From Owenweeksia sp. (GTDB lineage Bacteria; Bacteroidota; Bacteroidia; Flavobacteriales; Schleiferiaceae), in NCBI GenBank assembly GCA_028285465.1, contig JANQPD010000030.1, positions 1 through 64,000 on the forward strand: 64,000 nt of DNA, written 5' to 3'. The notes below the pieces were generated by a model. It saw only the letters and a list, made by a program, of their open reading frames with translations. It made no database searches and had not been told where the DNA came from. Made by a program: the position numbers and the translations under genes. Shown here piece after piece: positions 4,753-13,997 of the stretch. Every line of letters begins with the position of its first letter. The stretch's first letter is position 1.

Positions 4753-7605
4753 TTAATAATACCCCCGCCGGATACGGGCAATGATGTTGCCCAGGCTAAA
4801 GTCGAGCACAAAACGGGTGTTGGAAAAGAAATTGGGGGCGGCAATAAAATTGCTTTGGTGGTTGGCCAGGGGGAAGTACACTTCTACAAAGTCCGTAAGA
4901 AAAGCCAGGCGAATGCCACAGTCCCAGTATACCTGCTTGAAATTATCCGCTACGCCCACATCGCCAAATACGCCAAAAAAGGAATAGAGTGGTACACTCA
5001 GGTTGCTGCTCAGGATAAATTCATCGGCAAAAACGCCCGTTTCGCTTTTAAAGCCTCCATCGGTGGTGAAAAACTGGCGGCTCCAGATGCCCGTTTGGTC
5101 GGAGCGCCCGATCAGGGTATAATCGAATAAATAATCCTGGGTGCCGCTTAAGCCGTAGCTGTAGTAGGTGGGTGCCTCGGTATCGGTAAATTGCGCGTTA
5201 AAAAATAGCCCCCCAAAATTCCGCCAGATCAGCCATTTTTTATTGGGCAGCATCCAGCGCAGGTCGGCTTCCAGGTCCATGCGGCTAAACTGGTCGCCCA
5301 GTTGAAAGTCGGCCCGTAAGGTGTAGGGTTTGATAATGGAAATATTCTCCAGCTTGTAATTGGCGTTGAACACGCTGTAGCTGGCGGTGCCCAGGCTGCT
5401 GTTTTCCCCGTCAAAGCCAGGCGGCAGCTCCCGGTCTACGCGCACCCCGCGCAAGCGGATACGCTGACGGATCTTGCGGTAGGCATGCGGATCTTCCAGG
5501 TAAAAATTCAGGGCAGGGGAGAGCCGGAAATAACTCAGGTCTTCGTCATAGTGGTAATAGCGGGTAAACAGCCCGGCTGTCCATTGCCGCAACAAACTGC
5601 TTTTGGCCTTGGGTAGGTGGTTGTATACCAGGGAGCCATAGCCGGTAAGCCTGCCCGTGCCCGTGCTGAATTCAGGCCCGATGGCGTACTCAAAGGGTTT
5701 TTGCACCAGGCTGCTGTTGCTCAGGGTAACGCCCAGCAACAAGCGGTCGTAGGCATTGTAACCTACCGTCGGCAGCCAGAACACCTGGGTACGGTCTGGC
5801 CGCTCAAAGCTGTTGTAAAACTGCAGCCGCAAGGGCTCCATCTGCTTAAAAAGCCCGCTGCGGTTTACGCGGTTGTTTTTCTGGCTGAACTCAGGGTGGC
5901 TGAAATGCGCATTGAGCACGACATAGTCATATTTTTCATGGATCAGTTGCACGGTTTTGGTGCCTGTATGCGGCTGAAACCATTCGGTATGCAGAGGTTT
6001 CCCGTCCCGGTAGCCCGTTAAGGAATAAGGCAGGTCCACTTCGCCCCGGTTTATAACGGTGGCCGTGGCTACCGTAGGGCAGTAATCGGTATGAGTAAGC
6101 GCGAATTCGTAATGCCCGGTGGTACGGGGCAATGCGTTAAAAAAAGCAGCTACGGGCTGGTTGTGGTAAAAGCGGAAAGCCTCTTGCAATTGGTCAGCGG
6201 CCGGTAGGGAATCCGTAAAATACTGGCGGTAGCGGTGCACCGCCCGCTTAAAACTCCGCTCCCCGGTATAGGCGCGCAGGTGATTGAACAAAAGGAAGCT
6301 TTTGGCCTCTACTATAGCCTCGTAGTTGAGGCGTGTGAGGCTGTCGATAGGCGTATGCATGGCCTGGTCCAGGTTTTGCCGGGCCAGGTACAGGTACAAA
6401 AAAACGTTCTGGTACGAATTGTCAAACTCATCCAGGTCAAAAAAACGCCCCAGGAAACTAAAGCTAAAGGGCAGCCATTCCTTTTTGGGGTACTGGGTCT
6501 GGATATAATGGTATTTGTAAAAATAGGGGAGCCCGCGGGCTATCCAGGCTTCGGTAATGCCGTTTACAGGTATGGCGTACCGCAGCTTTTGCTGGCTCAG
6601 GGCGTACAGCAACTCCGTTTCAAAGTCAAAGGCATCCTTGGGGCTTTGTAGTATGGCCAGTCCCCCGCTGTTTTGGTATTCCGCTTTTTTGTTGTCCAGC
6701 AACAGCAGGTGATGAGATGCCGGTGTATCCAGGCCCTCTTTCAAAAAGTAAGCTTCTATTTTAGGACTTATTAAAGGCCAGACTGCCGCCCATGCATAAT
6801 CTTCGTCTTCTGTGGCAAAGAGGCGGGAACCGGGCAGTACCCGGGTAAGGTAGTGGCGCGACCAGAAAAGCTGTGCCTCTACATCCCTACCTTTGAAATG
6901 AAGGGTCTTTGAGTGCGCCGCTGCCTGTGGGGCTTGCGCCCCTTGCTTTAGCCACTGCCATTCGCTGCTGTCCTGTAAAGCGAGGTTGCTCAATACCACC
7001 AGGTCTGCCGGCAGGCTAAGCTCTACGGAAAAAGGTGTGGACTGGGGGTATACATCACTTTGCAGGCGATAGGGATACAGGTGCCACCGGTTGTGGCGCA
7101 GGGTAGCCATTTTGGGCAACCATCCGGCCAGGCGTACGCTTTTATCTTTGCGGTAGCCGATTCCGGTAAAAGAAGCCTCGGGCAGGAAAAGCGTAAACGG
7201 CAAGCGGATCAGCACAGAGTCGCCCGGTACCAGGGGAGTGGCCAAAGGCAAAGCAACAAATTCACAAGCTGTACACACCCCAAAGCTTTGCTCATCCACT
7301 TCTATGTTAGAAAGGCGGTAGCCGCCCCGGGCAGCGGTATCGGCAAAATGTGCTTCTACTTTTTGGTACTCCAGCAGCTGGTGGTGCAGGGCCGAGCCTT
7401 CCCATTGCAGGGCCCTGGCCGGCAGATGCAGGTAAAGGGTGTCGAGTGCTTTGGTCTGTTGGTTCTGAAAACGTACTTCCAGCTTGCCGTTTATGCGTTG
7501 TATTTCTTCCTGGTAACGGAGTGTATAGGCGTTATGTACGGGTTGGGCAAACAGCAGGGCCGGGCCGCAGAACAGGATAAGTAAGCGTAAACGAAGCACA
7601 TGCAT
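4753..7605 (-). CDS. M1-peptidase-like protein with C-terminal outer membrane beta-barrel
   Basis: About 950 residues. The ATG at 7605 begins a signal peptide (MHVLRLRLLILFCGPALLFA), which is why I prefer it to the ATG at 7641. Residues 25-540 resemble the M1 aminopeptidase fold (N-terminal beta saddle, then a helical region with EAWIARGLPYFYKYH, matching the region around the third zinc ligand), but no HExxH is present where it is expected (ETELLYALSQQKLRY), so it is probably catalytically inactive. The C-terminal 400 residues alternate hydrophobic and polar residues and resemble outer membrane barrels of the surface-antigen type. The gene stands alone. Function unknown; a surface receptor or assembly role is conceivable. 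Confidence 0.7.
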   Translation of the reverse strand: MHVLRLRLLILFCGPALLFAQPVHNAYTLRYQEEIQRINGKLEVRFQNQQTKALDTLYLHLPARALQWEGSALHHQLLEYQKVEAHFADTAARGGYRLSNIEVDEQSFGVCTACEFVALPLATPLVPGDSVLIRLPFTLFLPEASFTGIGYRKDKSVRLAGWLPKMATLRHNRWHLYPYRLQSDVYPQSTPFSVELSLPADLVVLSNLALQDSSEWQWLKQGAQAPQAAAHSKTLHFKGRDVEAQLFWSRHYLTRVLPGSRLFATEDEDYAWAAVWPLISPKIEAYFLKEGLDTPASHHLLLLDNKKAEYQNSGGLAILQSPKDAFDFETELLYALSQQKLRYAIPVNGITEAWIARGLPYFYKYHYIQTQYPKKEWLPFSFSFLGRFFDLDEFDNSYQNVFLYLYLARQNLDQAMHTPIDSLTRLNYEAIVEAKSFLLFNHLRAYTGERSFKRAVHRYRQYFTDSLPAADQLQEAFRFYHNQPVAAFFNALPRTTGHYEFALTHTDYCPTVATATVINRGEVDLPYSLTGYRDGKPLHTEWFQPHTGTKTVQLIHEKYDYVVLNAHFSHPEFSQKNNRVNRSGLFKQMEPLRLQFYNSFERPDRTQVFWLPTVGYNAYDRLLLGVTLSNSSLVQKPFEYAIGPEFSTGTGRLTGYGSLVYNHLPKAKSSLLRQWTAGLFTRYYHYDEDLSYFRLSPALNFYLEDPHAYRKIRQRIRLRGVRVDRELPPGFDGENSSLGTASYSVFNANYKLENISIIKPYTLRADFQLGDQFSRMDLEADLRWMLPNKKWLIWRNFGGLFFNAQFTDTEAPTYYSYGLSGTQDYLFDYTLIGRSDQTGIWSRQFFTTDGGFKSETGVFADEFILSSNLSVPLYSFFGVFGDVGVADNFKQVYWDCGIRLAFLTDFVEVYFPLANHQSNFIAAPNFFSNTRFVLDFSLGNIIARIRRGYY

Positions 7606-7776
7606 AGGCCGGCAAATATAGTGTTCGTATGCAGGCTGCATACGGTGTTTTTAGGGTAGGAAAGGGGTTTTATACACAAATGAAGCCATATCCGAAATTC
7701 AAAAATATTCTGTTTTGTGCGCTTTTTGACAAACGTTACATTCGTTTTCTTGTATACTTAAAGGTAAAACCAGGGT

Positions 7777-9441
7777 ATGATGTATTCCAAAAAAAGGTCG
7801 CGTGAATCCAGGGCCGCTATTGAACGCATATACATTGCTATGCGGCATTTGCTGATCCGCGGAAGTTATAAACCCAATGGGGTTAGCGGTAAAGCGTTAA
7901 AAGAAGCCTTGCAAAGCCTGCAACCGGAAATATACGGTTCCATAAACGATCCGGAAAAAGTAGAGCTGGAAGGGCTTTTGTACGTGGCGGAACGCCTCCC
8001 TATGGGGATTGAGGAATGCCGTTTTGTGCAGTTGATCGCGCGGGAGGGCCTACAGGAGAGCGGGCATCAGGTGATCATTCCGCTAAAGCGAAGGAGAAAT
8101 TGCTACCGGGTAGACAATGACCGTATGTACGTGGAAATGAGCCGCGGGCGTAGCGACATTTACGATATTCTGACCCACCTCACTTTTTTGTACCTGGAAG
8201 CCGAAAAGATAAAGAAGCATGCCTTGGAGCTAAAAGGAGGCATCAATGACAACTGGAAGCGCCTGGAAGAGGTAGTACGTTTTGAAGAGAACGAACAGGA
8301 ATTTGACGAAAAGCGCGCATTGGTATACCTGAGCAATGTATTGGGGCGTACAGTGGAGGAAACGCATACAGCTGTACAGAAATTTGCCCAAAGCGGGGGC
8401 TGTAACAGCCTGTATCACCTGATCTACAGCTTGGGTAAGGTAGCCATTGAAGAAGAATTACACGGAGCAAAGAAGGAGATCTGCTTTTCCGCCAAGCTGC
8501 GGGATGTTATGGGGCACCATGTATACGGGGAACAATGGGCGGAACACATCAAGCATAAACTGGCAGAGCTGAACTGGTTACACCGCCCCCTGCACATTAT
8601 CAGTGCCAACCTGCACAGTTTTGTGAACCTGTTGTATGGTTTCGATTTTGATGAGAAACAATCTTTCAAAGACATCTACGCCCTGGCCGATCATACCCGC
8701 AAGAATACCGAAGCCACCTACCTGATCCGTAAGGCGGCCCTGGAAAAGGGTTTGGTAGAATTGGCAGATCATTCGGGTACCAATTTAGGGGTACAGCTCA
8801 TTGACCTGGAACGGGTAAATTTTGAAGCGCTGCCCTACACCTTCATGCGGGATAAGCAGGAAGAATGGCCCATATTGCTGATAATAGATTACGCCTTTGG
8901 TGAGCAGGCTTACGAGTGTATGGATGAATTGCTGAAAGCCTATGAAAAGGGGAAACAGGTACACACTTTAAACGTGCAGTCTGTTTCAGTGATGGGCAAA
9001 GCAGGCATACTTGAAGGCAAGAAAGGCGATATTATGGTGCCCACAGCACATGTTTTTGAAGGTACGGGCGACAATTATCCTTTAGACAATGACTTTTCAG
9101 AGAAAGATTTCGCAGGCAGCGGACTGGGGTATTATGAAGGTACCATGATCACTGTATTGGGCACCTCTCTCCAGAACCGGGATGTACTTCATCATTTTTT
9201 GAGCAGTACCTGGCGGGCTATTGGCCTGGAAATGGAGGGAGCGCATTATCAAAAAGCTATTCAAAGCGCCAGCCGCATCCGCAAGAGCATTAGCGAAAAA
9301 GTAAAAGTGCGTTATGCGTATTACGCTTCTGATAACCCGCTGGTTACGGGAAGTACTTTAAGCAGTGGTTCACTAGGAGCGGAAGGCGTGAAACCCACAT
9401 ATTGGATCAGTTTAAAAATACTGGAGAAGATTCTGGCCTAA
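7777..9441 (+). CDS. DUF6909-like protein with nucleoside-phosphorylase-like C-terminus
   Basis: 554 residues, no signal peptide or membrane segment. I recognise the family from Bacteroidota genomes (DUF6909): a conserved N-terminal region (RAAIERIYIAMRHLLIRGSYKP) with IPLKRRRNCYR, a helical middle, and a C-terminal half resembling purine/uridine phosphorylases, including SVSVMGKAGIL and IGLEMEGAHYQKAI, which corresponds to the ribose-binding MEG motif of nucleosidases and phosphorylases. A role in nucleotide or AMP metabolism is plausible; the exact substrate cannot be read from sequence. Start: ATGATG at 7777, either codon. Single-gene unit. Confidence 0.62.
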   Translation: MMYSKKRSRESRAAIERIYIAMRHLLIRGSYKPNGVSGKALKEALQSLQPEIYGSINDPEKVELEGLLYVAERLPMGIEECRFVQLIAREGLQESGHQVIIPLKRRRNCYRVDNDRMYVEMSRGRSDIYDILTHLTFLYLEAEKIKKHALELKGGINDNWKRLEEVVRFEENEQEFDEKRALVYLSNVLGRTVEETHTAVQKFAQSGGCNSLYHLIYSLGKVAIEEELHGAKKEICFSAKLRDVMGHHVYGEQWAEHIKHKLAELNWLHRPLHIISANLHSFVNLLYGFDFDEKQSFKDIYALADHTRKNTEATYLIRKAALEKGLVELADHSGTNLGVQLIDLERVNFEALPYTFMRDKQEEWPILLIIDYAFGEQAYECMDELLKAYEKGKQVHTLNVQSVSVMGKAGILEGKKGDIMVPTAHVFEGTGDNYPLDNDFSEKDFAGSGLGYYEGTMITVLGTSLQNRDVLHHFLSSTWRAIGLEMEGAHYQKAIQSASRIRKSISEKVKVRYAYYASDNPLVTGSTLSSGSLGAEGVKPTYWISLKILEKILA

Positions 9442-9794
9442 AAGCACTACTTTCGGCTTTACCTCCCTTTTGCTGAAAGCGGTATTTCTGCCTCAAAATA
9501 ACCTGCGTTTGCCACCGGAGCAAGCGTTTCTTTAGCCTCCTTTTTACGATCGGCACTGCCGGACACCCCCTTTTACTGCAAATACACGCGGGACAGATCG
9601 TGGTCATGCCGCGGACATATTGAGGACCCGGGTATTATGTAAAATGCTGGCAATCATTTTTTTACCCGTTTTAATGTGGTAAAAAGTACAAATAGGGTAA
9701 GAGCCCGACTACAGAACGGGTCATTTCAGCCTGTATAGCCCTTTCCTTTGCAGCTGTAAAAATTACAATTTAACGTATTCAAATTTAAACAGTA
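9442..9794. other. intergenic region upstream of the fibre-like locus
   Basis: 353 bases without a convincing gene. The last 60 bases before 9795 are A/T-rich and must hold the promoter of the 9795 gene, but I find no exact consensus element. No clear terminator for the 7777 gene is seen. Confidence 0.4.
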
Positions 9795-10349
9795 ATGAAA
9801 AATTTAAGCAAAATTCTTTTAGTCACATTGGGGCTTGCTTACGCAGGAGCACAAGCACAGACGGATGATGGGAATGACCAACACAACCTTACCATTTCCA
9901 TTCCAGAAGTAGCACTGGTGGATCTGGAAGCGGCATCCGGTACTGCAATTACCCTTGATGCGGTTGCCCCAACAGAAGCAGGTAGCGCCATCACCTATCC
10001 GGCCGACAGTACCATATGGCTCAACTACTCCTCCATTAAAAACGGATCGGGAGAGGCAACGCGTGTTATTCAGGCTAAACTGTCTGCCGTTATAGCGGGG
10101 GTAGACATTAAAGTTACCCCGAGTGCTGCTTCCGCTACAGGCGACGGAGCCAAAGGAACTTCAGCCGGTACGGTAACGCTTACCACTACCGATCAGGATG
10201 TGATCACCAGTATTGGGAGTGCATATACCGGAGATGGAGTAGACAACGGGCACAGGTTAAAATATTCGTTGGCGACCAATTCATACAGCGCTTTGGATGC
10301 GGCCTCCGGTACACAACTTCAGATAACGTATACCATATCGGATGAATAA
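9795..10349 (+). CDS. small secreted subunit-like protein, putative major fibre subunit
   Basis: 184 residues: signal peptide (MKNLSKILLVTLGLAYAGAQ), then a Ser/Thr/Ala-rich beta-sandwich-like domain. It contains WLNYSS near residue 75 and ends QLQITYTISDE. The protein at 22009 shares WLNYS, a following TLTT/TLTS-K-D/E-Q segment, YTGDG/YTGSG-NGH-KY/SYKL, and an ending ITYTLIDL, so the two are paralogues. Alternating hydrophobic C-terminal strands of this kind are typical of chaperone-usher pilins, where the last strand ends near a conserved Tyr. A strong terminator separates it from the chaperone/usher genes, as expected for a highly expressed subunit. Family not recognised; subunit role is inference. 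Confidence 0.6.
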   Translation: MKNLSKILLVTLGLAYAGAQAQTDDGNDQHNLTISIPEVALVDLEAASGTAITLDAVAPTEAGSAITYPADSTIWLNYSSIKNGSGEATRVIQAKLSAVIAGVDIKVTPSAASATGDGAKGTSAGTVTLTTTDQDVITSIGSAYTGDGVDNGHRLKYSLATNSYSALDAASGTQLQITYTISDE

Positions 10350-10427
10350 GTTCTATTTTTCTTGTGCTTTTGTCTGCATGAGATAGCAAGGCATAAACCT
10401 GTTAGTGCCTTTCTTTAGGTAAAAAAT

Positions 10428-10469
10428 CAGGAGGCATAACGCATTTGCACTGCTTCCTGTTTTTTTTTA
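10428..10469 (+). terminator. intra-locus terminator between subunit and chaperone genes
   Basis: Stem CAGGAGGC (10428-10435) / GCTTCCTG (10452-10459, one G-T pair) followed by nine T's. It lies 80 bases after the 9795 gene and 18 before the chaperone gene. Partial read-through would set a high subunit:machinery ratio. Confidence 0.8.
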
Positions 10470-10486
10470 ACCAAAACCATAAACGA

Positions 10487-11284
10487 ATGAAGTTTCTGCC
10501 CTTTATTATCTCACTGCTAGCGGTATGCCTCTCATGGAATACCAAAGCCGGCATAATTGTTACAAACGGGCTAACCCACCGGCACCAGGTACAGCCCGCA
10601 TCTGCACAGAGCGGAGTGATCGTACTGAAGAACGTAGGCAGGAAAGCAAAACGCTTTGTCGTCTACTTCCAGGACCTGCCCGCAAACTGTGAGGGCCAGG
10701 AACTGCAAATCGCGGCGCCGGGCTCTACGCCCCGTTCCAACGCAAACTGGATATCGGTTGAGGTGCTTGATCGGGTAATGGCCCCCGGAGAGGAGTTTCC
10801 CTTAAAATATGAGGTGAATACGCCTGACTCTTCACTTAAGGGCAGCTACTGGAGCTTGTTGATGATCGAGGTCAAAAACCCCATTGATACAGGGCAGGCG
10901 GAAAGGGGCATCCGCATCAGCTCGAATGTGCGCTATGCCATCCAGATCATCACCGATTTTGCATCTGCGGAAGAAGCCAAACTCTCTTTTAACTCCGTAG
11001 AGCTCAATAAAGCAAACGGCAAGAAGTTCATTGAGGCAAGGCTGTTTAATGAAGGAGGGGTTGTATTGCTTCCCGACCTGAAATTAGAGCTATATGACGA
11101 GGAAGGTATTTTGCTTTTTGAAAGCCATGCCAAGAAGAAAAAACTTTACCCGGGCCAGTGTAAATCCTTTTCTATTCCTTTGGAAAAGTTGAACGTGGGA
11201 AGTTACCAGGCGGTAATTGTAGCGGATTGCGGCAACAGCAATCTCTTTGGGGTCACGATCAACTTAAATGTAGATGACGACTAA
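10487..11284 (+). CDS. periplasmic chaperone-like protein (PapD/DUF916-like, two Ig domains)
   Basis: 265 residues. The ATG at 10487 gives a clean signal peptide (MKFLPFIISLLAVCLSWNTK); an upstream in-frame start at 10445 lies inside the terminator and is rejected. The mature protein reads like two Ig-like domains: residues 20-165 with GVIVLKNVGRKAKRFVVYFQ, VMAPGEEFPLKYEV and NVRYAIQIITDF, and residues 170-265 with KFIEARLFNEGGV and KKKLYPGQCKSFSIPL. This order matches PapD-type pilus chaperones, and the first domain also resembles DUF916 of WxL-binding proteins. Its stop overlaps the next start by 11 bases, so it is coupled to the usher-like gene. Predicted role: holding subunits in the periplasm for export. 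Confidence 0.6.
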   Translation: MKFLPFIISLLAVCLSWNTKAGIIVTNGLTHRHQVQPASAQSGVIVLKNVGRKAKRFVVYFQDLPANCEGQELQIAAPGSTPRSNANWISVEVLDRVMAPGEEFPLKYEVNTPDSSLKGSYWSLLMIEVKNPIDTGQAERGIRISSNVRYAIQIITDFASAEEAKLSFNSVELNKANGKKFIEARLFNEGGVVLLPDLKLELYDEEGILLFESHAKKKKLYPGQCKSFSIPLEKLNVGSYQAVIVADCGNSNLFGVTINLNVDDD

Positions 11285-13985
11285 AGCCTACATCATATGG
11301 CTTTTTTTGGTTGCTTTCTTACCTTTAAATGCAGCTGTCCCTACCTTAAACCGCGATGACCTGGTGGTATCCGTACGCGTTCCCGAGCAAGTAACCCCGG
11401 GTAAAGTGGCTACCTTCATCTTAAGGGTCAATAACGATTATACCCATCTCCTGAATTTCGAGTTGATCGTAGAAAAGCCCGAGAGCTGGCACTTGCTTTC
11501 CGAGCCCGACTCTATTCAACTTCAACCCGGGGAATCGAAACAGATCGTTTTGCTGATGGAAATAGACCGAGCTTGTGAAGTAGGCGATCAGAACGTGCGT
11601 TTCCAGTTTTACGACAAACTACACGACATTGAACTGGAAGAAGTTATTGTTACCGAAGTAGAAAACATCCATAAGCTGGAAGTGCGCGCTACCCGTGTGC
11701 CGTCCTACCTGATGGCCGGGCAGGACTTTCAGGTGGATTTTGAGATCCGCAATTTAGGGAATTGTGTAGAAGAGTTTTTTGTAAGCAGCGACAATGGGAA
11801 CGTGCAGGATGTAAAATACACCCTGGCCCCGAATACCTCCGTATACATTTCTGTAAATGACCAGGTAAACCCGCACCTTTCCCGCGCTGGCCACATAAGC
11901 TGCCGGGTAAGCATAAAAGTAGCCTACCAGCAAAGGCCTATACAAGGCATTGCTACCATTAAGGTCTACCCGCAAAGCACCAAAAAAAGCGATGCCTATC
12001 ATCGGCTACCTATCCGGGCCAGCCTTATATATATGGGCGTGCGGACGGTTGGGCCCTATCAAAGTGTCTACCAGATGGAGCTGCTCGGAGAGGGATATTT
12101 GGATATGCGCCATAACCACAAGATCAACTTTACCGTGAGGGCCCCCAATCAGTTTTCGGTTGCCCGCCTGGGAAACTTTAACCAGTATTCCTTGGAATAC
12201 GATTGGCGGCATAGCGCCACTTCTCACACCAAGGTAAGGCTTGGTGACTTCTCCTATAACCTTACCGACATTACCGAAATGTTTCGCTGGGCCCGGGGGG
12301 TGGAAGTAGCACATCGCGAAAAAAGATTTGAAGTGGGCGCTTTCTACAACGAACCCATTTTTTTCGAAGAAGTAAGCCATCAATATGCCGTATACGGCAA
12401 GTATTTCTTCTTGCAAGACTGGTACGTGCAACTCAGCGGAATGGAAAAGATATATACCGATGACGGACCCTCTGCCTTGCTGGGTAGTTTTCAAACAGGT
12501 GTTGACACAGAGAACCATAAAGTAATGGCAGAAGTGTCTTCGGGCAGGCGACAAGATACAGAGGGGATAGCCGGTAGTTTTTTGGCAGAAGGAAAGCTTA
12601 AGCGCCTGTCGTACAGGACCCATAATATTTATGCCGGCCCGGATTACCCGGGTTATTACACCAACTCCCTTTTCTCTAACACTTTCCTGAGTTACAATTT
12701 TGACAAATTGAGCCTGCAGGCCGGTTTTTTTTACAACAATTCAAACCCTGCACAAGACACTACCTTTACCACTGCACCCCATTCCAAAGTGCATACTGCA
12801 GGCTTGTCTTTTTCGCCTCATAAATCGGTTAGGTCACAGCTCAATTACATTTACAGGGTGCGGGAAGACCGTTTCCCGGATAAGAAGTTTTCCTACCGCG
12901 AGCAAGCCATGAACTACCTCCTTACCTTTAGGAATGATGCCTGGGATGCACAGCTGAATATGGAGCTGGCCCATACAGAGAACCTGTTGGTGGCCCCCGA
13001 AAACAACCGGGGAGCTACCTACATTGCTCAGACCAGGGCAGACAGAAACCTGGGATCAAGGCTACGCCTGGGGCTCTTTACACAATATGTGTATACCAAC
13101 CGCTATGATATCAATAGCCAGTCTTTCCTGTTCTACGGGGCCAATGTGGGGTATCGCCTCAATTCGCATCTTTCCCTGAGGGCAAATTACCGGAACAACT
13201 ACCTGATCGAAGAATACAACAGCGACCGCACCCTGCTGGACTTTGGTATAAATGCGAATTATGGCATACACTCTTTCTCTGTAAACAGTTCACACGCCCT
13301 GATCCGCAATACGGTGAACCGCAGTGACTTTTACCTGTCTGCCCGCTATACCTGCCGGATTGCCGCCCCGATCTCCAGGCGGGATGGCCTGTATACCCTT
13401 AACGGAACCTTGCAGAGTGCCAATCCTTCTGATGCAGCCGGTGTAGTGGTCCATGTAAGCGGTAAGTCGGTAATAACAGATGAAAACGGCAATTTCACTT
13501 TAAATGACCTGAAAGAAGGCACCCATTACCTGCACATAGACCGCAGTACTTTGGATATCGGGCTCCTCCCAAAAACAGAGATGCCTACCGAAGTTACTAT
13601 TTACCCAACGGGAGAAAACAAGGTGGTCATAGAGCTGGAAAGAGGAGCTACGCTTTCCGGCAGCATACATTTTGAAATGGACCAAAGCGCACGCCTGAAC
13701 CAGGAAAAACCGCCCTCCAAGATCGTAAAGGCAACGAACGGACAGCAGGAGCTACTGACGTATAGCGATGCCGAAGGCAACTATACGTTCGCGAATGTAT
13801 TGCCCGGAAAATGGCGCGTACGCATACTGCATGCCAATGATGACAAATGGCAGATCAAAGCCAATAACATTACGGTAGAACTGCTTCCGGAAGAAACCAA
13901 AACGCTTGATTTCGAAATGAAGCGCAAGAAAAGAAACGTACATTTTTCCAAGCAAGGTTTGGAACTCAATATGAAGAAAGATTAA
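11274..13985 (+). CDS. usher-like outer membrane beta-barrel protein
   Basis: 903 residues with signal peptide (MTTKAYIIWLFLVAFLPLNA). Order of parts: two Ig/NEW3-like domains (about 25-230; LQPGESKQIVLL), a long run of amphipathic beta strands (about 235-700; contains RLGDFSYNLTDITEMFRWAR, like the GDF-SxxLT-RG stretch of usher-related barrels), then two carboxypeptidase-regulatory/CNA-B-like domains (about 705-780, with SVITDENGNFTLNDL, and 790-885, with YSDAEGNYTFANVLPGKWRV). N-domain, barrel, then two small beta domains is the ground plan of chaperone-usher ushers, though I cannot see a plug domain within the barrel. Coupled to the chaperone gene upstream and 12 bases ahead of the giant adhesin. 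Function inferred. Confidence 0.6.
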   Translation: MTTKAYIIWLFLVAFLPLNAAVPTLNRDDLVVSVRVPEQVTPGKVATFILRVNNDYTHLLNFELIVEKPESWHLLSEPDSIQLQPGESKQIVLLMEIDRACEVGDQNVRFQFYDKLHDIELEEVIVTEVENIHKLEVRATRVPSYLMAGQDFQVDFEIRNLGNCVEEFFVSSDNGNVQDVKYTLAPNTSVYISVNDQVNPHLSRAGHISCRVSIKVAYQQRPIQGIATIKVYPQSTKKSDAYHRLPIRASLIYMGVRTVGPYQSVYQMELLGEGYLDMRHNHKINFTVRAPNQFSVARLGNFNQYSLEYDWRHSATSHTKVRLGDFSYNLTDITEMFRWARGVEVAHREKRFEVGAFYNEPIFFEEVSHQYAVYGKYFFLQDWYVQLSGMEKIYTDDGPSALLGSFQTGVDTENHKVMAEVSSGRRQDTEGIAGSFLAEGKLKRLSYRTHNIYAGPDYPGYYTNSLFSNTFLSYNFDKLSLQAGFFYNNSNPAQDTTFTTAPHSKVHTAGLSFSPHKSVRSQLNYIYRVREDRFPDKKFSYREQAMNYLLTFRNDAWDAQLNMELAHTENLLVAPENNRGATYIAQTRADRNLGSRLRLGLFTQYVYTNRYDINSQSFLFYGANVGYRLNSHLSLRANYRNNYLIEEYNSDRTLLDFGINANYGIHSFSVNSSHALIRNTVNRSDFYLSARYTCRIAAPISRRDGLYTLNGTLQSANPSDAAGVVVHVSGKSVITDENGNFTLNDLKEGTHYLHIDRSTLDIGLLPKTEMPTEVTIYPTGENKVVIELERGATLSGSIHFEMDQSARLNQEKPPSKIVKATNGQQELLTYSDAEGNYTFANVLPGKWRVRILHANDDKWQIKANNITVELLPEETKTLDFEMKRKKRNVHFSKQGLELNMKKD

Positions 13986-13997
13986 AGTGAAGCAGGC

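Noticed and set aside
9795-11284. Considered a WxL-type cell-surface locus because of DUF916 similarity
   Set aside because: WxL systems belong to Gram-positive bacteria and lack an outer membrane barrel; the co-encoded usher-like barrel favours a chaperone-usher-like reading.
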